A stretch of 6,825 bases of DNA, taken from positions 1 through 6,825 of the forward strand of contig VBDM01000041.1 in assembly GCA_005881355.1 (NCBI GenBank). Direction: 5' to 3'. The DNA is from Betaproteobacteria bacterium. GTDB taxonomy: Bacteria > Pseudomonadota > Gammaproteobacteria > Burkholderiales > SG8-39. Made by a program: the position numbers and the translations under genes. Shown here piece after piece: positions 6,569 through 6,825 of this stretch (its first letter is position 1; each line of letters starts with the position of its first letter). The notes under the pieces are model-generated. The model was given only the letters and a program-made list of their open reading frames with translations, had not been told where the DNA came from and ran no database searches.

Positions 6569-6825
6569 TACGCCGCAGCCTTGGCCTTCGCCGCCTTCTT
6601 TTTCGCCGAAGCGGCGCGCGGCATCCGGGCGTAGTCCTCGCCGCCCCACTCGGGCGCCTTCTCGATGCCCCAGAAATTGAGCTCGATCGTGAGGCCATCC
6701 GGGTCCTTGATGAAGAGCTGGTACAGCCCCGACTCGGGGAAGCTGCGCGGCCGGCAATGAACGCCGAGCTCCTTGAAGCGCTTCATGAACTTCTCGGGCT
6801 CGGTCGCAAGGAACGCGACGTGGTC
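6568..6825 (-). CDS. VOC / glyoxalase-fold protein (partial, 5' end outside window)
   Basis: The last 85 residues of a vicinal-oxygen-chelate superfamily protein (glyoxalase, bleomycin resistance and extradiol dioxygenase fold). The visible part is one beta-alpha-beta-beta-beta module. It starts DHVAFLATEPEKF, where the second residue, His, is at a usual metal-ligand position. It continues to GLYQLFIKDPDGLTIELNF at about 33-51, where E48 is the usual terminal ligand. A low-complexity tail, SAKKKAAKAKAAA, closes the protein. The retained ligands suggest a metal enzyme rather than a binding protein. Joined to a flavin monooxygenase and a FAH enzyme, ring cleavage or a lyase/isomerase step on an aromatic intermediate is plausible, but the small module may equally be an isomerase or lyase. 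The N-terminal half is not visible, so the family within VOC cannot be fixed. Confidence 0.85.
   Translation of the reverse strand, partial: DHVAFLATEPEKFMKRFKELGVHCRPRSFPESGLYQLFIKDPDGLTIELNFWGIEKAPEWGGEDYARMPRAASAKKKAAKAKAAA

Noticed and set aside
5441..6634. Plus-strand frame of 397 codons opposite the monooxygenase
   Set aside because: Antisense to a gene with clear family motifs; no motif or ribosome site supports it.
5319..6698. Minus-strand frame of 459 codons overlapping the monooxygenase
   Set aside because: Out of frame with the recognisable monooxygenase; very Arg-rich and without family motifs.
3834..6825. Undescribed defence or mobile system
   Set aside because: No integrase, transposase, nuclease, toxin-antitoxin, CRISPR or phage-like gene is present; every gene falls in a known metabolic or ATP synthase family.

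Overview
This GC-rich window carries ten protein-coding genes, all on the minus strand, so the biology reads from position 6825 down to 1. The ATP synthase sequences and the compact atpI-B-E-F-H-A order indicate a proteobacterium. Subunits a and c look most like Beta- or neighbouring Gammaproteobacteria; that placement is inferred from recalled family sequences, not from a search.

Positions 6825 to 3834 hold four genes typical of aromatic-compound catabolism. They are the 3' end of a VOC/glyoxalase-fold protein, an acyl-CoA-dehydrogenase-fold flavin-dependent monooxygenase, a fumarylacetoacetate-hydrolase (FAH) superfamily enzyme, and the beta (small) subunit of a ring-hydroxylating oxygenase. 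The first two are joined by a TAATG stop/start overlap. The FAH gene and the oxygenase gene are also tightly packed. Between the two pairs lies a 111-nt spacer with a 13-bp perfect inverted repeat and a short G-rich tandem repeat. Together the set would hydroxylate an aromatic ring, open it and hydrolyse the ring-opened product. The substrate cannot be read from this window, and the oxygenase alpha subunit and flavin reductase are not in it.

Positions 3833 to 1 hold the F1Fo ATP synthase operon: atpI, atpB (a), atpE (c), atpF (b), atpH (delta) and atpA (alpha, running off the left edge). A good sigma70-type promoter candidate lies in the 64-nt gap between the oxygenase gene and atpI, so the housekeeping operon probably has its own start although it directly follows catabolic genes. 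The catalytic residues seen in a, c and alpha are intact and the c ring looks proton-type. A perfect 9-bp hairpin with A and T flanks sits between atpF and atpH.

I see no RNA gene, CRISPR array, insertion sequence or clearly new system. The most interesting points are the junction of a catabolic cluster with the atp operon, the two hairpins, and the incomplete hydroxylase inventory.
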